From positions 35,326,570 through 35,390,569 of the forward strand of contig NC_054548.1 in NCBI RefSeq assembly GCF_017654505.1: DNA of 64,000 bases, in the 5' to 3' direction. The DNA comes from Polyodon spathula. Lineage: Eukaryota; Chordata; Actinopteri; Acipenseriformes; Polyodontidae. Positions 23,371 to 33,871 of the stretch are shown here, piece after piece (the stretch's first letter is position 1; each line of letters begins with the position of its first letter). The notes beneath the pieces were generated by a model. It saw only the letters and a list, made by a program, of their open reading frames with translations. It was not told the DNA's origin and made no database searches. The position numbers and the translations under genes are program-made.

Positions 23371-25825
23371 CACTATGTAACACATTTTTTGTTCCTGGGT
23401 AGTAAGTGTTATTTCCTAATTGCTTATGCCTCAAAAGTATAGAAAATGGCTATTATCCCCCACAAACTTTGCTTTTGTGACCAAGACAATGATATTTTGA
23501 AATGTACCTATTTCCAATGAGAAAATTAGCAAATTTGTGTCTTTTCATTCACATAAAGTCAGAAAAATACAACATATGAATCCAAATTAACATGTATTTA
23601 TACTAAAGTAATACTAAAATGACTACAAAAGATTTAGAAGTGAGTAGTTTTTCGAGATTTACGATTATACTGTAAATCACTTTCACGAATCAGCCCCCAA
23701 ATGTAGTCTCCCATCATGTTCTTGTTATACTGTCCTTGGTAGCGACGTTCAAAGTCCAGTATATCCTGGTGGAAGCGCTCGCCTTGCTCCCCCAAGTACG
23801 CTCCCATGTTCTCCTTGAATTTATCAAGATGAGGATATGGACTTTGAGAGACATCCTACAGCCCATTGTGCTGTAGTTCTTCACCAGAGTCTCAACCAGT
23901 CTTCATATAGTTTTCGGCCTTGTGATTGCCCAGGAAGCCCCGAACCACTGCGACAAAGCTGTTCCAAGCCGCTTTCTCCTTACTAGTGAGCTTCTTGGGG
24001 AATTAATTGCGCTCCAGGATTTTCTTTTTCTGTGGTCCGACAAAGATACCGGCTTTGACCTTTGCCTCAGACAGCTTAGGGAAGAAGTCTTGAAGGTACT
24101 TGAAGGCTGCCGACTCCTTATCTAGAGCTCTGACAAATTGTTTCATAAGGCCCAATTTGATGTGCAGTGGTGGCATCAGCACCTTCCGGGGGTCCACCAG
24201 TGGCTCCCACTTGACGTTGTTCCTCCCCACAGAGAACTCGGTCCGCTGTGGCCAGTCCCGCCTGTGGTAGTGCGCCTTGGTGTCCCTGCTGTCCCAAAGG
24301 CAAAGATAGCAGGGAAACTTGGTAAAACTGCCTTGGAGACCCATCAGGAATGCCACCATTTTGAAGTCTCCTATGACCTCCCAGCCATACTCATCATACT
24401 TCAAGGCGTCCAGCAAGGTCTTGATGCTGTTGTAATCCTCTTTGAGGTGCACCGAGTGAGCCAGGGGAAGAGACGGGTACTTGTTACCATTATGGAGCAG
24501 CACGGCTTTGAGGCTCCTGGATGAGCTGTCAATGAAGAGGCGCCACTCATTCTGGTTACAGGCGATTCCGATTGCCTCGAACAGACTGGTCACATTGTGG
24601 CAGAAGCAGAGCCCATCTTGATGGGTGAAGAAGCATGGAAAAAGGTTGGTGACGCTTCCTCTGATCTGCGACTTGCACACTTTCATCCAACAAGTTCCAC
24701 TGCTTGAGCCTAGACGTCAAAAGCTCGGCATTGGACTTGGTGAGACCAAGATCTCTAATCAAGTCGTTGAGGTCTTTTTGGTTGGGGTAGTATGGGTTTT
24801 TCTCCTCAGCTCCACCTCTGAAATTGTCATCTGGATCTACAATGTCTTCCTCGCTCTCTGACTTGCTGCTCTCTTCTAAAGACGGCTGCTCTCTTTCCGG
24901 AGGAGTGGGTACGGGGGTACCTCATGGCAGTGAGGCACCGGGGCGATCGATGAAGGAAGGTCCGGATACGTGATAGCAGGTGCATTCTTGCCAGTCCGAC
25001 GTTTGGAAGGGTCCACCATGCAGAAGTAGCAGTTGCTTGAGTGGTCAGTGGGTTCCCGCCAAATTCTTGGGATAGCGAACTTCATGGCTCTCTTTTCCCC
25101 TCTGTACCATCCTACAAAAATACATTTATTTTACCCATGACTAATGTGTAAGAGATTCTCGCAACATTTTTCATATATGATATATTCTTTCTATAACATT
25201 AAAAATTGTAAAACATTTTAAAATTAAAAACTTTTACAATTTTAAAAATTAACAAATTTTATAACATAAAATTCTGAACAACAATTGTCCATCTTACCTT
25301 CCAGAGTTTTTTTTGCAGTGCTCGCAGGTGAAATGAGGTGCCCAGGGTTTGTCTTGATCCCTGACAGGCATGCCGAAATATGCCTTGTAGGCCTCACACA
25401 TCTTAGCAGATGCTTCCATGGGGTACTTTTTCGCTCTTGTCTTGATAAATTGGCCGCAGACATAGCAAAATGCGTCTGTCGGATGCTTGTAGCCTCTTGA
25501 TGCCATCTCAGAAAAATGCAGATATGTATCCACTTAGGCAGCTGGAATTAAACTGAACTGGTGGGCTTAAGGCCCCTATATTTATACTACTATTTGTATT
25601 ACTGGAAAGTTCTAGAAAGTTCTAGGAGTTACTCCAAGTTTACTCAGCACTGAATCTATCTGGAATGTTCTGGAAGATAGGTAAATTTCAAAATATCACT
25701 GTCCAGGTCACAAAGCAAAGTTTGTGGGGAATAATAGCCATTTTCTGTACTTTTGAGGCATATGCAATTAGGAAATAACACTTACTACCCAGGAACCAAA
25801 AAAAAAATACATTTTTACACGAGTT
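23371..25825 (-). mobile_element. DNA transposon with CACTATG termini (CMC/Chapaev-like)
   Basis: Long terminal inverted repeats of more than 100 bp bound the element. The left end reads CACTATGTAACACA then GTTCCTGGGTAGTAAGTG, and the right end carries the inverted series CACTTACTACCCAGGAACC. Just inside both ends is the matching TATTCCCCACAAACTTTG / CAAAGTTTGTGGGGAATA block. The outermost right bases are eroded. The same ends bound the short element at 53281-53825. The transposase-like gene on the minus strand occupies most of the interior. The CAC start and the CxxC between candidate catalytic acids suggest the CACTA-Mirage-Chapaev group; this placement is inference. Confidence 0.75.
23640..25533 (-). 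pseudogene. Transposase-like gene with one intron, frameshifted
   Basis: The N-terminus (MASRGYKHPTDAF onward) has two cysteine pairs, CYVC and CEHC, probably a zinc-binding module. An 8-A run just after CEHC shifts the frame by one base. A clean donor (GTAAGA at 25297) and acceptor (TTTTTGTAG ending 25112) then join LEG to WYRGEKRAM across a 185-bp intron. Next come a third cysteine pair (CYFC), an acidic stretch, and the 24003-24686 core. The core has RLFIDSSSRS with a candidate first catalytic aspartate, VIGDFKMVAF with a second, CYLCLWDSR, and later DILDFERRYQGQ with candidate glutamates. At least two more frameshifts, a TAA after KKILERN and a deletion near 23880 inactivate it. The last block, GDYIWGLIRESD, ends near 23680. 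No host function is implied. Confidence 0.75.
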
Positions 25826-25829
25826 GATC

Positions 25830-26030
25830 TTGATGCATCGATATATGATGGCTCTGCCAGCCTCATTAAAGAAGTGGATAGGCCACAACAATAGAAGTAC
25901 TATTGATACTTTTGTGGCCCTAGTTGAGAGACAACTGATGCCGAAGAGTTATCCCGAAGTGCAAGTTTTAAGGAGACAACTAACCTATGCAGTGTGGCAT
26001 AAAGAAACTCTTTCTGTGGCAGTATAGTGG
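25830..26030 (+). pseudogene. Gag-like fragment of gypsy element (SCAN-like region)
   Basis: The frame contains LPASLKKWIGHNN, then IDTFVALVERQLM. It resembles the capsid C-terminal (SCAN-like) segment of fish gypsy gag proteins, where a conserved L-x-P-x-L-x-x-W stretch precedes a VE-aromatic/Q segment. Only about 60 residues remain, and the upstream part was cut away by the transposon on its left. Confidence 0.5.
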
Positions 26031-26099
26031 TTGCTGGAATATTTGAGGTCGAGGGTCGTGTATGTGGAGCTCATTTAGCCTCTGATAAAACGCTGAGTC

Positions 26100-27170
26100 A
26101 CATTTTATTGGCTAGGGATTCGAAAGTGTCGAACATTTTTGTAAGTCCTGTCCCACATGTCAAAGAGCCAGACCCCACTTAAAACCCATGCCAAATTGCA
26201 ATGGACTTAGCAGGGCCCCTTTCTAGGTCTGCCGGAGGACATGAGTATATTTTGTTAATGCTACTTGATAACTTGAAGCAATTCAACTTCGATATATAGC
26301 CTCAAAAACCATTGTGAAAGAGTTAGTGCAAGTTTTTTCGAGGGTAGGTATTCTTACAGAGATCTTGACGGATTAAGGAACTCTGTTTGTTAGTCACATA
26401 ATGAAAGATTTATATACAACTTTACAAATCCACTCCATTAGAACATCGGTTTACCACCCCCAAACCGATGGGCTAGTCAAGAGATTTAATAAATATTTAA
26501 CCCTTTGCGGTCCTATGTCGGACCCTGTCCGACATCATCAAAAAGACATAAATTCTCCAGAAAAAGCTGAGAAAACCTATCAATGGCCAAGTGAGACTGA
26601 TAGGAGCTGAAATAAATCAAATAAAAGGCGTATCTCATAGCCCCATGCACTACAGAGATAACACGGGCATAAGAAAGGAGATAGCTGCTTCTACATTTAG
26701 CGCTCAAAGAATATCATGCATATTTGCAGAGCTATTTGAGATGTTATAGTAATAAAATGATGACTTGGATCGCATTATTGATGGGGTTTGGTAATAAAAC
26801 GGGTGATCGGGAGAGAGATGATTTATCAGTATGCATGTCTATAAAGAGGTATGTGAAAAATACAGCGAACAAGAGGTGGGGCCTAGCTGGAAATACAGTA
26901 CTGAGTGTCCTTTTGCGATTTAATGTCTTTTAAACCCATTTTACTCTGAAAGAAAAAATTAAACACCGCGTGTAAAATAAACAACGCATGTAAAAATAAA
27001 TTGGACTTGACGCGCCTGACAAGTTTTGAATAAATGGACTGCAAAGGGTTAAAAAAGCTATTGTATGGGAGACAACCGGGAATATTGGATATTACCAAAG
27101 AGACCTGGGAAAGCCAAACTTCCTACGGTCGGATGCAAGACAAGATAGAAAGGGTCTGGCATCTGTATTA
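26100..27170 (+). pseudogene. Gypsy-like integrase, split by a piggyBac-type insertion
   Basis: The first part shows QIAMDLAGPLSRSAGGHEY, the start of the integrase core with its first catalytic aspartate. It then shows an ILTD-GT block, with a stop after the D, where the second aspartate belongs. YHPQTDGLVKRFNKYL follows. The reading is then interrupted at a TTAA and resumes at 27049 with KKLLYGRQPGILDITKETWE, the expected downstream integrase segment. This shows that the 548-bp element inserted into an already existing integrase sequence. Confidence 0.8.
26501..27048. mobile_element. Non-autonomous piggyBac-type element
   Basis: The element has CCCTTTGCGGTCC at the left and GGACTGCAAAGGG at the right, a terminal inverted repeat with one mismatch. 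It is flanked by TTAA on both sides (26497-26500 and 27049-27052), the piggyBac target duplication. A subterminal TGTCGGACCCTGTCCGACA palindrome lies close to the left end. It has no transposase frame. Relatives are at 49524-49807, 56427-56665 and 62718-63148. Confidence 0.9.
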
Positions 27171-27224
27171 TATAATCTACCATAGTAATCTACCTAGTAA
27201 TCTTGAAAACAGACGAAACAAACA

Positions 27225-27597
27225 AACAACGTTTACAATACAGACTAACAGAACCCTCACGGTTTCTTTTAAATGCAGAGAATCATTTTTGGTTGTTTTT
27301 CTAACCATTTACAAAGGAACAGATTTCTTTGCTATGCCCCTATTTTATACCCTCGCTCATGACCCCTTGGTTAACGAGCGCATCCACTTCTCCAATCCAT
27401 GGAAGCCGCACTGTTTCCCATTTGGGTCATTGAGTTCAGGTACCATAGCTCAGTCCCTTTTCTAGTCGGCTGACTTCCACCTACCCATGGGAATAAAGTG
27501 TCATGCCTTTTAGTCCCGGGTATTCTTCTCCTTTTATCTAGTACCTCTCAGGTTGGGAAGGAGAACTAACATCAAACATAATTCGATCTTTGTCACA
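27225..27597 (-). repeat. LTR-like interspersed repeat, copy B
   Basis: It is homologous to 5340-5919 but lacks its left part and has diverged by point changes. The landmark blocks are in the same order and the right edge is TTTGTCACA, after which gypsy-like coding sequence begins at once. It therefore separates the integrase from the pre-reverse-transcriptase piece. Confidence 0.6.
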
Positions 27598-27810
27598 ATG
27601 CCCTAATTTAAATATAGAACAAAGAGAAGTAGTACACAGATTAGTTGCAAAAAATAGAAACATGTTCTCTAACATCCCAGAGAGTACTTCAGTTATTCAG
27701 CACAGTATCGAACCCCCCCCCCCCCCCAGCGTACGAGTGAGAGTTAGGCCATATCGTAGACATAATCTAACAGCTCCAAAAAATGTTTCAGTTTGTCATT
27801 GAAGAATCCT
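27598..27810 (+). pseudogene. Gypsy-like pre-reverse-transcriptase segment
   Basis: The reading includes EQREVVHRLVAKNRNMFSN, then SVIQHSIEP and, after a C-run, VRVRPYRR. This is the linker-to-palm entry segment just before reverse transcriptase in gypsy elements (a segment ending in an H-x-I-x-T / P-x-R-x-x-PYR-type stretch). A 15-base poly-C run interrupts it, and the frame then ends. Confidence 0.65.
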
Positions 27811-28595
27811 CTAGTCCCTGGAATAGTCCCATAGTTACTTTAAAATGCATATAAATTACTGCAGTGTTGCACGCTATGAAACTGTTCTGTGTTAAATACA
27901 GTCAAAACAGTGTTTATTTTAACATACCAAACATAGTGCTTAGCTTTAATTCTTATTTCCTCACTTGTATTTTCCCATAATTTCTTTGTAATTTTTTTCC
28001 TTCAGGATATTGTCTGTGTCACAGTTTTTGCAGCCTGCTTGTTACACTTGAGGGAAACCTGTTACAAAACGAGCACTGACACGAGACTTGGGGATGGTGT
28101 TGGAAGGGGACTTATGATTGCAAATGCTAGGTGATTTTAGCAGCTCAGACTACAAGTGTTTTCTATTTACCCTTTTATTTTGTGCCTGAGTTCGACTCTG
28201 TTAGCTATTCAACGGCAATTTCCGTCTCCAGTCTTGCAATAGCTGGTTTGATACATTATTATTCAGTATCTTTTGTTTTTTTTCCAATGTAATCACGCCT
28301 AAGACTTGCTGTGCAGTCCTGAGTTGTATTGATCTACTCAATTTAACTGAAAATAAGTATTTTTAAATAGAAAATAAGTATTTTTACAGCTGTGATAGAT
28401 AAATTACATCTGAAAATGTCTCCTGTAGCTATTCAAAACAAGCGCGAAAATCTCAATTTCAGCAGCATTAAGCCAAACCCACTGTTTTTACTGTGACAGT
28501 CAAAATGGCAGCTGTGGTAGTTCTAGGTATAACTTATTATATCTCCATAAGTTTCTGCAACCCTGGGTCTGCTGGTGTTTTGAGATGTTTCTTTG

Positions 28596-28599
<4 letters not shown>

Positions 28600-28681
<82 letters not shown>
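28600..28681. repeat. (TA)n microsatellite
   Basis: About 41 TA units. Open frames across it are periodic artefacts. Confidence 0.95.
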
Positions 28682-28684
<3 letters not shown>

Positions 28685-28789
28685 GAAAAGTCAAAAAAGC
28701 ACAGGTGTCTAACTGCCAAATCAGTGGAGAGAAATACATTTTAAAAAATGTGATGCGCCAAAAAGATTGCTCCGGTAGTTCTAGTGTTA

Positions 28790-29215
28790 ACCTAGTTTCT
28801 AAATGCAATTCCTACCCGAAGCATTGGGTGAACGAATTAATTGAAAGACTAGGAAACGCCAATACATTATCTCACAAAAGGGTGTTGGCAAATTCCTCTC
28901 TCTCAAAATTCCAGAGAACCCACAGAGGTTTATATCAGTACAGGTTGATGGACATAGTACTACGACCTCACAGTGAGTACACATCTACCTTTATTGATGA
29001 CATCATAATCTTTTCAGAAGGATGGGTCGAACACTTGCTCCAGGTTAGAAAAGTGTTGCAAGTGCTTTAAGAGGCGGGCCTTAAAGCAAACCCTGAAAAA
29101 TGTTTTGTAGGTTTAACCGAAGCCAAGTATCTAGGCTATATAATGGGAGGAGGGGTTATAAAACCACAAGTTAGTAAAGCAGAGGCGTTAAAATCATGGC
29201 CTAGTCCTAAATATA
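28790..29215 (+). pseudogene. Gypsy-like reverse transcriptase fragment
   Basis: Visible blocks are HRGLYQYRLMDIVLRPH (with an internal deletion), then STFIDDIIIFSEGWVEHL, where FIDD is the catalytic aspartate pair. After a frameshift come NPEKCFVGLTEAKYLGYIMGGG and KAEALKSWPSP. The palm-to-connection transition is therefore present. The fingers and thumb regions are lost or scrambled. The poly-A run that follows at 29250 begins the right-hand repeat copy. Confidence 0.8.
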
Positions 29216-29245
29216 AAGACCACTATATACAGAATGATTTTTGTC

Positions 29246-29390
29246 CAAAAAAAAAAAAAAAAAAAGTGAAGTTAGAGCCCAAGGGCAGGTTTTCTTTTGT
29301 TTATTATTTTGTTTATTTTTCTTTCAAATAAAAACATACCTTTTGATTCAGTAATCCTGCGGTTCCATCTCCTCTCTGCAAAGGCAAATC
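29246..29390 (+). repeat. Right copy of the repeat pair flanking the gypsy-like remnant
   Basis: It is in direct orientation to 23222-23370, starting with a longer poly-A run and sharing GTTAGAGCCCA, CAGGTTTTCTTTTGTTTATT and CTCTCTGCAAAGGCAAA. It may be an LTR piece or the tail of a shared insertion. Confidence 0.65.
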
Positions 29391-30227
29391 TTGGCTACCA
29401 CAGTTTATTTTAAGGATTTCTGTTGAACTAAATGGAAAAAAGTTAAATGTGTTGTCCAATATATCTGAACGTTTCTGTCACACTGACTCTACGATGAAAT
29501 TTTAATTGTGGCAAAAAAATGAAAAATAAATAAAAAGTTATCTTTATTCAGTTGTTGTTTATGATGTTATTTTTTAAAAAAGTAAAAGGATAGTGTACTA
29601 TAATTAAAACGTATGTCTTACTTTCTACAGCGTCAAAGCATGTTACTGGCTGCAAAGCATGTCATTAGTGGAGTATCTGAAATAAGGCATACAGTTTTAC
29701 ATATCCTTGAATGGCATCAGTTATCAAGTACAAATACCCATTATATAACTTTTCGTTACAATACTCAATCTAATAGGTCTACCCTGAAGACCAACATCTT
29801 AAATTGGCTTTAAGTTTTATGGTTCTGAAGTGTTAAATTAAACTGGCCACATGAGAAGGATGTAATTTTCATAGAACCGTTCGATTAACACCACTGGGAA
29901 AAGCACAAACGCTTTTGAGCCTGAGAGACCTATGCCAACAGAAACTGTGTTTGTTTCAAAACCAGGAAACCAAAGTAACAGTAATCAGGCAGGATATCAA
30001 CAAAACAAGAAAGAACAAGTATCAGCCAGAAGCTGTCTGGAAACCTCTTGTGACCATATCACAAATACAGGAAATTTCATGAACAGATATACATGGTAGA
30101 CATGCAGCACTTGCACATGATGTGCAGTGTCATTTCAAATGCTTTCTAATGGCAGCCTACATTTCAAGGGAAGCTGTTTGTATTGTGAGTTTCTGAAACT
30201 ATTGCTGTTGGTTCGCTGCTGATATGG
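29391..30227. other. Unassigned stretch
   Basis: No gene, element terminus or RNA is recognised. Confidence 0.5.
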
Positions 30228-30419
30228 TGTGGCGGTGTGCCCCACCCCTGTGCGTATCTGTGTGTTTCATGTGGTCTGTTATATGTGGATATAATGGTGC
30301 ACGGGATATAAATCACTTGTGCTACACACACCCATTTATATTCCGTGCAGGACTATATCCACATTTAACAGACAACATGAAACACAAATATATGCACAGG
30401 GGCGGGGCACACTGCCACA
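30228..30419. mobile_element. Palindromic mini-element built from two inverted LTR starts
   Basis: The 192-bp unit starts TGTGGCGGTGTGCCCC and ends with the inverted counterpart GGGGCACACTGCCACA. The two arms are about 87% identical over some 86 bases, and the right arm continues about 20 bases further into the LTR. Both arms match the 5' start of the LTR family at 17184-17700 (TGTGGCAGTGTG start, then GGATATAAA). A perfect TATGG flanks it on both sides (30223-30227 and 30420-30424), the same 5-bp duplication size as the solo LTR at 21608. The normal CTTTGTGACA end is absent. Confidence 0.85.
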
Positions 30420-30737
30420 TATGGGTAATCTGTTTACATTTAACAGGGGTAGAGAAAAAAGGTCTAAAAAGAGCCATATAACCACCAATTGACCACTTTT
30501 GAAAAAGGTATAGTCCTCCATGTTGGTCTGTAGTCTGCCCTTTACATATGTGTGGTTTTGGCAGGGGTGGGATTGAAAACATATCCTTGATAGTGTAAAT
30601 TACTGTGCACCACTCCAATTGGGCAGGCCAACCAAACATGTGAAGATGTGTTTGAGTGGGAGGCCTGACCACCTGATTGGGGGGGGGGCATGTGAGTGTG
30701 GTCGAGCTAATTAATTGGTTAACTGATAAGCTTGACC

Positions 30738-33700
30738 TAGGGTTGCCACCTGTCCGGGTTTGACCATCACAGTCTGGGAAATGACAGAAATTGATTGAAT
30801 CTGTGTCCGGATGGTAGGAATTAACATAAGAAACATCAACCTTCCTTTAATATTTTCTTTGACATACCGTATAATGGAATATTTTGGAGGAATTCATTTT
30901 GGCTTTATTGGTGGTTTGGATTAGATCACCAATAATACTTTCACCAATCATTGTGGCATACAGTGTGCGATCCTGCCCTCTGACAGACTGGTGGTATGCA
31001 GCACAGGTTAAAGAAGTGCGTGCGTGCTGGACAAGGGAAAGAATGTGTCAGATGTCAAAGTGAATGTCAGTGAGTAATGAAGCTAATTTGACTGGACATT
31101 TCCATTAAAGGATTTAGGAAATTGATCAGAAACTCTGGGACAGTATAAACTGTGTCTGCTTCTGCGGTACCTGTAAGACGGTTCTTTTTTAGGTTAGGCA
31201 GTTTTGTGTTTTTTTTACAAGGGGTTAATTAAGTAGCAGCCAAAGTTGTTTATGCCAGACAAAGTCTGTAACAATGGTGCAAATTTGCTTTCTCTTGTTT
31301 TGTCGATATGTGTAGATACTACTGTCCACCTTGCAGGTATTGCAACATCTCTAAACAATATGTTAAAATAAATTAGATCTGCACAGTATAAAAAACCTGA
31401 TTTTTGCCAGTACTTGTTAGTAATTAAAACGGTTTAATTATAGGTTTATTGCTGTAGGAGTGAGTCGTAATATCACCCTGTGTATGAAAGAAACAGAATT
31501 GAAATATACACGGGGGATTTTAGGCCACTCTCTGTGTCTACTTGGTTTCTGGTCACAGACTCCCCCACTGACAAAGAATGCTTTTAGAAAGAGTCATAAA
31601 CTAACTGCTGGACAAGTGGCTTATCTTCACGATCGCTGTGTTATATTAACATTTTAAATCGATATAAATTTAAATATATTAAATTTATTGAGCTAGCAGT
31701 ACTGGAGTATCCGGAGTTGGAATATCCCAAACATAACCGGATGAAGAGTGCACATATTGGTGGATAAAATATTGTTTTAGTGGAATACCTAAATAGTTAA
31801 TGACTGTAGTTCTTTGCAAAAACGAAGCAGAGATGAAACGTGGTGAGGACGGCAGAATCTGAAACCTGGACCTGTCCTTGCCAACAGAAGAGTCTTCGAG
31901 CGTTTGTATTGTTGAAGACACAAACCAGCTGGAGGAGGCAGCACACGTCCGTTAAGTATTCAGTGAGTAGTGTTTTAATCCCCTTTTATGAACTTGAGTA
32001 TAAGCAGACCTTAAAGTAAAATTAATGTTTTGTTTTGAGTGGAATGTAAGAAAAGTATTACTGCTTTCAATTCATGCTTTGAGTTAATGAACACTATAGT
32101 ATGTGTTTGTATGTTATTTATACAAATTGATGTGGGTTTTGCAAGGCAATTGTCATTCTGCGTTAAAAGCTAGAATCCAAATTTAGCTGTCTTAATAATA
32201 GATAATTCTCGATAGGTTGTCTGGGCGCAAAGATTGTCTATCTCGCAAGAGTAAGAATTGCCTTCTGAATCAAAACGATGCTTTGATTATCAAATATTAA
32301 CAAAAATAAATATTTGTGTTACTAATGATACCCCTGTTAAGACTAACCTTTGTCTTAAATAGCTGTCAGGAATGCAGTTGTAACCTTAAGGGAATCTCTC
32401 ATAGATTGCGCTGGATCGCTGATCAACCAGCGGGAGTGGGGTGTTGTTTTTAAACTTCCTTTCTGTACTGTTTAGTTTAGTTAATTCTTCCTTTCTGTAT
32501 TATTTTAGTTTAGTTGTTGCACCTTTTAATTTTTCCTTTATTTAGTTTTATTTTTATTAAAACGGTAGCTTTGTATTCACTAGAAATGTTGTCTAGTCTG
32601 ATTATTTCGATAAAGTTGGGTTCTACATGACTTGAATTCAAAACACGGTATTTTATTATTACAATTTTAACTAGTCCAAATACAAATATACCTTGCACAC
32701 TACATTGTTAAAGTTTTCACATGTGGCAATACTGTCCTACAATAACTAACTGATACTGTGAACATTCCAATGTTTTATGTTAGTGGCCCATAGCTATGTT
32801 TTAAAACTGAGAGTTAACAAATGTCTATCGTTCAAGTGTACTGCAGTTAGTAATCCTTTCCAATTACTGGTATCTTAAACTTGAAGGGCCATGTAACAAT
32901 GATATATATTGTAACTCATTTTTAGAAGGCCTTCTTTGTTGTTCTCCAAGTGGCTGGAGTGGCACAATTTGTAGATGCTGTAAATATTACTGTAAACGAG
33001 ATACTGTTTTAGCAGACACATTTAATTAAGAAAACATGTATTTGAATGTTTTTTTTAAATTAAAAGTAGAAATACAAAAATATGTGGCTTTTTTTTTTTT
33101 TTTTTTTGTGAATGTGCTAGTGATAAATGTCAATTCAAAACCCTTCAAAATCTATCAAGGGAGCAAATCTGCAAACTTAATACCAGCCAAAACTTCCAGT
33201 TATACAGTATATTAGTTGCTTAAAGGATTTCCACTCTTACTGGAAATGTACTGTTTAGCATTGATCTGTACAGTGTACTGTGCTGCCATCATTTGAATAA
33301 TGTTTTACATTACATTGATCTGTGTGTGACAACAATACATAATACATACATAAACTTTACACTAAAATATGGTTTACTTATGATATATAATGGTAATGAA
33401 ACCATATATATGTGTGCGTGTATGTATAAACATTGCATATTTTGTAGTAGCCATTAGTAACATTGAAAAACCCAAACCAAATTTCAGTACATTTTCACTA
33501 ATTTTCTCTTTTTACCAACACACAATCGATAGTGCCGTAGTTATTAACATCTATTAATAACGTTTGTTAATACCGCATTTATTATTGGGGGGGGGTTGCA
33601 TTGATTTACTACAGTGTTACTCAGCACCACAGCTACTTGTCTCAGATAAGCATAGCCTCTGATATAGCTACTATTTGTCTGGATTGCAAGTTCGATTGCT

Positions 33701-33863
33701 AGAAATATCAAGAGCACAATACTGTGTATACTGCATGATTATTGATTTGCACCGAGATCCGGTGGTATTGTTAACCTGTATTACAGTATACTGCAGTTTT
33801 AGTAGACCTAGGCTGACTGAGAAATATGTCCGGGTTTGGTCTGTGGAAAAAGTGGCAAACCTA
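30738..33863. mobile_element. hAT-type element, 3.1 kb, perfect 8-bp target duplication
   Basis: It starts TAGGGTTGCCAC and ends GTGGCAAACCTA (one mismatch over 12 bp). Just inside lie CTGTCCGGGTTTGACC on the left and ATGTCCGGGTTTGGTC on the right. GCTTGACC flanks it exactly on both sides (30730-30737 and 33864-33871). An 8-bp duplication with TAGGG-type ends points to hAT. The interior shows no recognisable transposase. The open frames at 31460-31657 and 31685-31921 have no family resemblance I can name. It is either a non-autonomous element carrying unrelated sequence or a very decayed one. Confidence 0.85.
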
Positions 33864-33871
33864 GCTTGACC

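Larger units (their letters stand above)
25826..29240 (+). mobile_element. Degenerate Ty3/gypsy-like retrotransposon, rearranged
   Basis: Several pieces of a gypsy-type polyprotein lie on the plus strand: a gag-like segment, an integrase, then a pre-reverse-transcriptase segment and reverse transcriptase. The normal order puts reverse transcriptase before integrase, so the block is either rearranged or made of two copies. A piggyBac-type element splits the integrase and an LTR-like repeat lies between the integrase and the reverse transcriptase pieces. The repeat pair at 23222-23370 and 29246-29390 brackets it, together with the CACTATG-ended transposon. All frames are broken. Confidence 0.75.

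Noticed and set aside
24138..24524. Plus-strand 128-codon open frame
   Set aside because: It is antisense to the transposase core, which explains all of the sequence conservation.
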